NCBI GenBank assembly: GCA_037034305.1
Contig: JBAGJY010000006.1
Coordinates: forward strand, 62,001-126,000
Reading direction: 5' to 3'
Length of the DNA stretch: 64,000 bases
Source of the DNA: Streptantibioticus_A sp037034305
GTDB lineage: Bacteria > Actinomycetota > Actinomycetes > Streptomycetales > Streptomycetaceae
Positions 61,746 through 64,000 of this stretch are shown here, one piece after another. The translations under genes and the position numbers were made by a program. The notes beneath the pieces were generated by a model that saw nothing but the letters and a program-made list of their open reading frames with translations, made no database searches and was not told the DNA's origin. Each line of letters starts with the position of its first letter. Within the stretch, counting starts at the first letter, position 1.

Positions 61746-61906
61746 GGGCGCTTCCTCCCCTGGCTGGCTGATACGCCAGATATGTACCCCGATAATCAGC
61801 TCATCCGGCGTCAGGTGTTCTGTCTTGTACGCCGGTTGGCCCAGCCGCCAGAGGGGTTCCGCCCAGATGGCCCGTCAGGGTGCCGCCAGCCGCCGCTGAC
61901 GGCGGT

Positions 61907-62272
61907 TCACATCGCCGGGACCTTGTCCAGGAAGCCGTGCACCGTCTGGATCCTGCCGTCCGCCGCGACGGCCGCGACATCGAAACCGACGGCCAGCGCC
62001 GCACCGTCCGCCGGTCCCAACTCCCAGGTGAAACGGGCCAGATGGTGGTGCGCGTCAACGGGCCCGGCGAGCCGGAAGACCAGTCCGGGGAACTGCGCCT
62101 GCACCGCCGCGATGGTGGCGTCGAACGCCTCCCGCCCCTCGGCGACCGCCAGCGGGTCCACATAGGTGCCGTCCTCGGCCCACAGCGCTTCGAGCTGGCC
62201 GCGCCGGGCGGCCGGGTCCGTCTCGTTCCAGACGGCGATGTAGCGCTCGACGAGGTCCTGGATGTCGCTCAT
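61907..62272 (-). CDS. SnoaL/NTF2-like protein
   Basis: A 121-residue cone-shaped alpha+beta protein of the SnoaL-like family: VERYIAVWNETDPAARRGQL, YVDPLAVAEGREAFDATIAA, and DVAAVAADGRIQTVHGFLD. Members are cyclases, isomerases or binding proteins. It is divergent from the LuxR-type gene at 62407, which may regulate it. Confidence 0.8.
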   Translation of the reverse strand: MSDIQDLVERYIAVWNETDPAARRGQLEALWAEDGTYVDPLAVAEGREAFDATIAAVQAQFPGLVFRLAGPVDAHHHLARFTWELGPADGAALAVGFDVAAVAADGRIQTVHGFLDKVPAM

Positions 62273-62393
62273 GGTCTGTCCTCCTGCTCGGTCGCGGGGC
62301 GTTCCCGCTGGTGGAAAACGTACGGAGAACGGCGACCGGCGGAATCCGTCGGCATTAGGTACTCCCGTCGCCGGTAGCGCAGTTGACGTCGTT

Positions 62394-62399
62394 AAGCTT
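62394..62399 (+). promoter_or_regulatory. Leaderless -10 of the LuxR/AAA regulator gene
   Basis: TAAGCT ends 7 bases before ATG 62407; no ribosome binding site. Confidence 0.55.
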
Positions 62400-62406
62400 T
62401 ACGTCC

Positions 62407-64000
62407 ATGCCGGGATCGCTGTACGGGAGGGAGCGCGAGCAGGCGGTGCTCGACCGTCTCCTCGACGCCGCCGGGGACGGTACGAGCGGCGTCCTGGTAC
62501 TGCGCGGCGAACCCGGGATCGGCAAGAGCGCGCTGCTCGACCACGCGGCCGCCACCGGCACCGCCGCGGGCATGCGGGTGATCCGCGCCGCCGGTGTGGA
62601 GTACGAGGCCGAGTTGCCGTACGCGGCGCTGCACCTGCTGCTCGGTACCGGCCTTGACCGGCTCTCCGCCCTGCCGCCGCCGCAGCGCCGGGCACTGGAG
62701 GGCGCCTTCGGCCTGGCACCGCCCGCCGCCACGGACCGCCTGCTGACCGGGCTGGCCGTGCTGTCGCTGCTGTCCGAACTGGCCGAGGAACAGCCCCTGC
62801 TGTGCGTGGTGGACGACGCGCAGTGGCTGGACCACGCCTCCGCCGACGCCCTGCTGCTGGCCGCCCGGCGACTGCAGGCCGAGCCGGTCGCGCTGCTGCT
62901 CGCCGCCCGCGACGGCGAGGGCCCACTGGCCGCGTCCGGCCTGCCCGAACTGCGGCTCACCGGCCTCGCCGAAGAGGCGGCGGCCAGGCTCCTGGACGCC
63001 CGCTCCGCCGAACTCTCCGCCCCGGTACGGCACCGGGTGCTCACCGAGGCGCGGGGCAACCCGCTGGCGCTCACCGAACTGCCCGCCGCGCTCGCCGCCG
63101 AACCCGCGGGAACTCCCGAGGTAACGGGCGCGATCCCGCTCACCGACCGGCTCCAGGTGGCCTTCCACGGCCAGGTCAGCCGACTGCCCGCGGCCACCCA
63201 GACCCTGCTGCTGGTGGCCGCCGCGGAACCCGGCGGCGACCTGGAGGTGCTGCGCCGCGCCGCCGAACCGCTGGGCGCCGGGCTGCCCGACCTGCGCCCG
63301 GCCGAGGAGGCGGGGCTGGTGTACACCGCGGAGGCGGACCCGGCTCGGCGGACGCTCGCCTTCCGCCATCCGCTGCTGCGCGCCGCCGTGTACCGGCGGG
63401 CGCCGCTGGCCACCCGGCTCGCCGTGCACCGAGCGCTGGCCGACGCGCTCGCCCGGTCGGCGGACGACGACGCCGCCGACCGCCGCGCCTGGCACCTGGC
63501 GCTGGCCGCCCCGGCCCCCGACGAGACGGTCGCGGCGGCCCTGGAACAGGCCGCGGTACGGGCCCACGGCCGCGGTGGCCACGCGGCGGCGGCCGCCGCG
63601 ATCGAACGCGCCGCGCGGCTGACCCCGGATCAGGACACCGCCACCCGTCGCTTCGCGCTGTCCGCGGAGGCGGCCCTGGAGGCGGGCGACCCGGCGCGTG
63701 CCGAGTCCCTCGCGCGGCGCGCCGCCGCCCGCCTCACCGAGCCGCTGTACGACCTGCCGGTGATGCCGGGCGAGCCGGGACTGCGCGATGTGCTGGCCCA
63801 TGTGGCGGCCACCGCGCGCTTCCTGCAAGGGGACTTCCCGGGCGCCTACCGGCTGCTGGCCGACGGCGCCGACCGGGCCGCCAGAAGCGACCCCCGGCAG
63901 GCCGCGCGGATGCTGATGCAGGCCTTCCATGTCGCCTGGTACCTCGGCGGACCAGAGCTGGGCGAGGTCGTCGACGGGCTGGAGCGGTTGCCGCACCCGC
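62407..64000 (+). CDS. AAA-ATPase regulator of the LuxR/LAL type, cut by the window end
   Basis: The first 531 residues of a large regulator. Walker A is LRGEPGIGKSALLDHAA (about 33-50), Walker B LLCVVDDAQWLDHASAD (about 130), followed by winged-helix and TPR-like helical parts (LARRAAARLTEPLYDL). LAL-type proteins end with a LuxR DNA-binding helix-turn-helix, which would lie beyond the window. They often activate secondary-metabolite or sugar genes. The frame is open to base 64000, so the gene is partial. Confidence 0.85.
   Translation, partial: MPGSLYGREREQAVLDRLLDAAGDGTSGVLVLRGEPGIGKSALLDHAAATGTAAGMRVIRAAGVEYEAELPYAALHLLLGTGLDRLSALPPPQRRALEGAFGLAPPAATDRLLTGLAVLSLLSELAEEQPLLCVVDDAQWLDHASADALLLAARRLQAEPVALLLAARDGEGPLAASGLPELRLTGLAEEAAARLLDARSAELSAPVRHRVLTEARGNPLALTELPAALAAEPAGTPEVTGAIPLTDRLQVAFHGQVSRLPAATQTLLLVAAAEPGGDLEVLRRAAEPLGAGLPDLRPAEEAGLVYTAEADPARRTLAFRHPLLRAAVYRRAPLATRLAVHRALADALARSADDDAADRRAWHLALAAPAPDETVAAALEQAAVRAHGRGGHAAAAAAIERAARLTPDQDTATRRFALSAEAALEAGDPARAESLARRAAARLTEPLYDLPVMPGEPGLRDVLAHVAATARFLQGDFPGAYRLLADGADRAARSDPRQAARMLMQAFHVAWYLGGPELGEVVDGLERLPHP

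Noticed and set aside
58141..61899. A 1252-codon plus-strand open frame
   Set aside because: It lies antisense to mscR, the esterase and the MreB-like gene, all with clear motifs; long antisense frames are a by-product of very high GC.

Overview
The window is a piece of a high-GC actinomycete chromosome, almost certainly Streptomyces or a close relative. Signs are extreme GC at codon third positions, GTG/TTG starts, leaderless promoters (a -10 hexamer ending 6-7 bases before the start codon), mycothiol genes (mshA, mscR), an F420/PPOX enzyme, conjugation genes of the actinomycete integrative element (AICE) type, and a gene order (gpmA ... phoU-phoR-phoP ... carD-ispD-ispF-cysS-rlmB ... msiK) known from Streptomyces cores.

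Layout. 1-8.3 kb is core: an Rv0474-like regulator, an HbhA-like protein and a DUF2516 membrane protein, then a REC-SpoIIE phosphatase, a secreted NlpC/P60 hydrolase, a methyltransferase, mshA, a YbjN protein and gpmA. 8.29-28.95 kb is accessory DNA inserted at the 3' end of gpmA. The last codons of gpmA (core CCAGGGCAAGAAGAAGTAA) occur three times, at 8288, 25738 and 28928. Between copies 1 and 2 lies a 17.4-kb AICE: int/xis/rep/spd/traB, regulators, a HATPase operon, a NUDIX gene and a defence-like cargo. Between copies 2 and 3 lies a 3.2-kb remnant of a related element: an integrase scrap, a frameshifted cargo paralogue, a multicopper oxidase and a small secreted protein. In the larger element int, rep and the regulatory gene before traB all carry lesions, so it looks immobilised.

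29-45.4 kb is core: a CPA1 antiporter, a 27-residue metallothionein-like peptide, phoU with divergent phoRP and a PHO box, a lipoprotein, carD, ispD (CTG start), ispF, a PPOX protein, cysS, rlmB, a DoxX protein, a nucleotidyltransferase and msiK. 45.4-48.0 kb is a small tRNA-Thr island: an integrase relic running into the tRNA, and a secreted protein with a histidine-rich tail. 48.2-64 kb is variable chromosome: a P450 next to an XRE/ImmA-IrrE/MAB_1171c-type operon, a pentapeptide-repeat protein, an ECF42 sigma factor with its DGPF partner, a small operon with an orphan winged-helix regulator, mscR, a lipase-like esterase, an MreB-like protein, a SnoaL protein and a LuxR/AAA regulator cut by the window end.

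The most interesting block is 18.5-25.2 kb, AT-richer than its surroundings. A histidine-kinase-like protein with two GHKL ATPase modules (an N-terminal MORC/Hsp90-like one and a C-terminal kinase one), a receiver protein without a DNA-binding output and a ComEC-like metallo-beta-lactamase hydrolase form one operon. A divergent N6-adenine DNA methylase and a helix-hairpin-helix-like protein sit beside it. This looks like an undescribed phosphorelay-controlled defence system with a possible self-marking methylase; the function is inferred, not shown.
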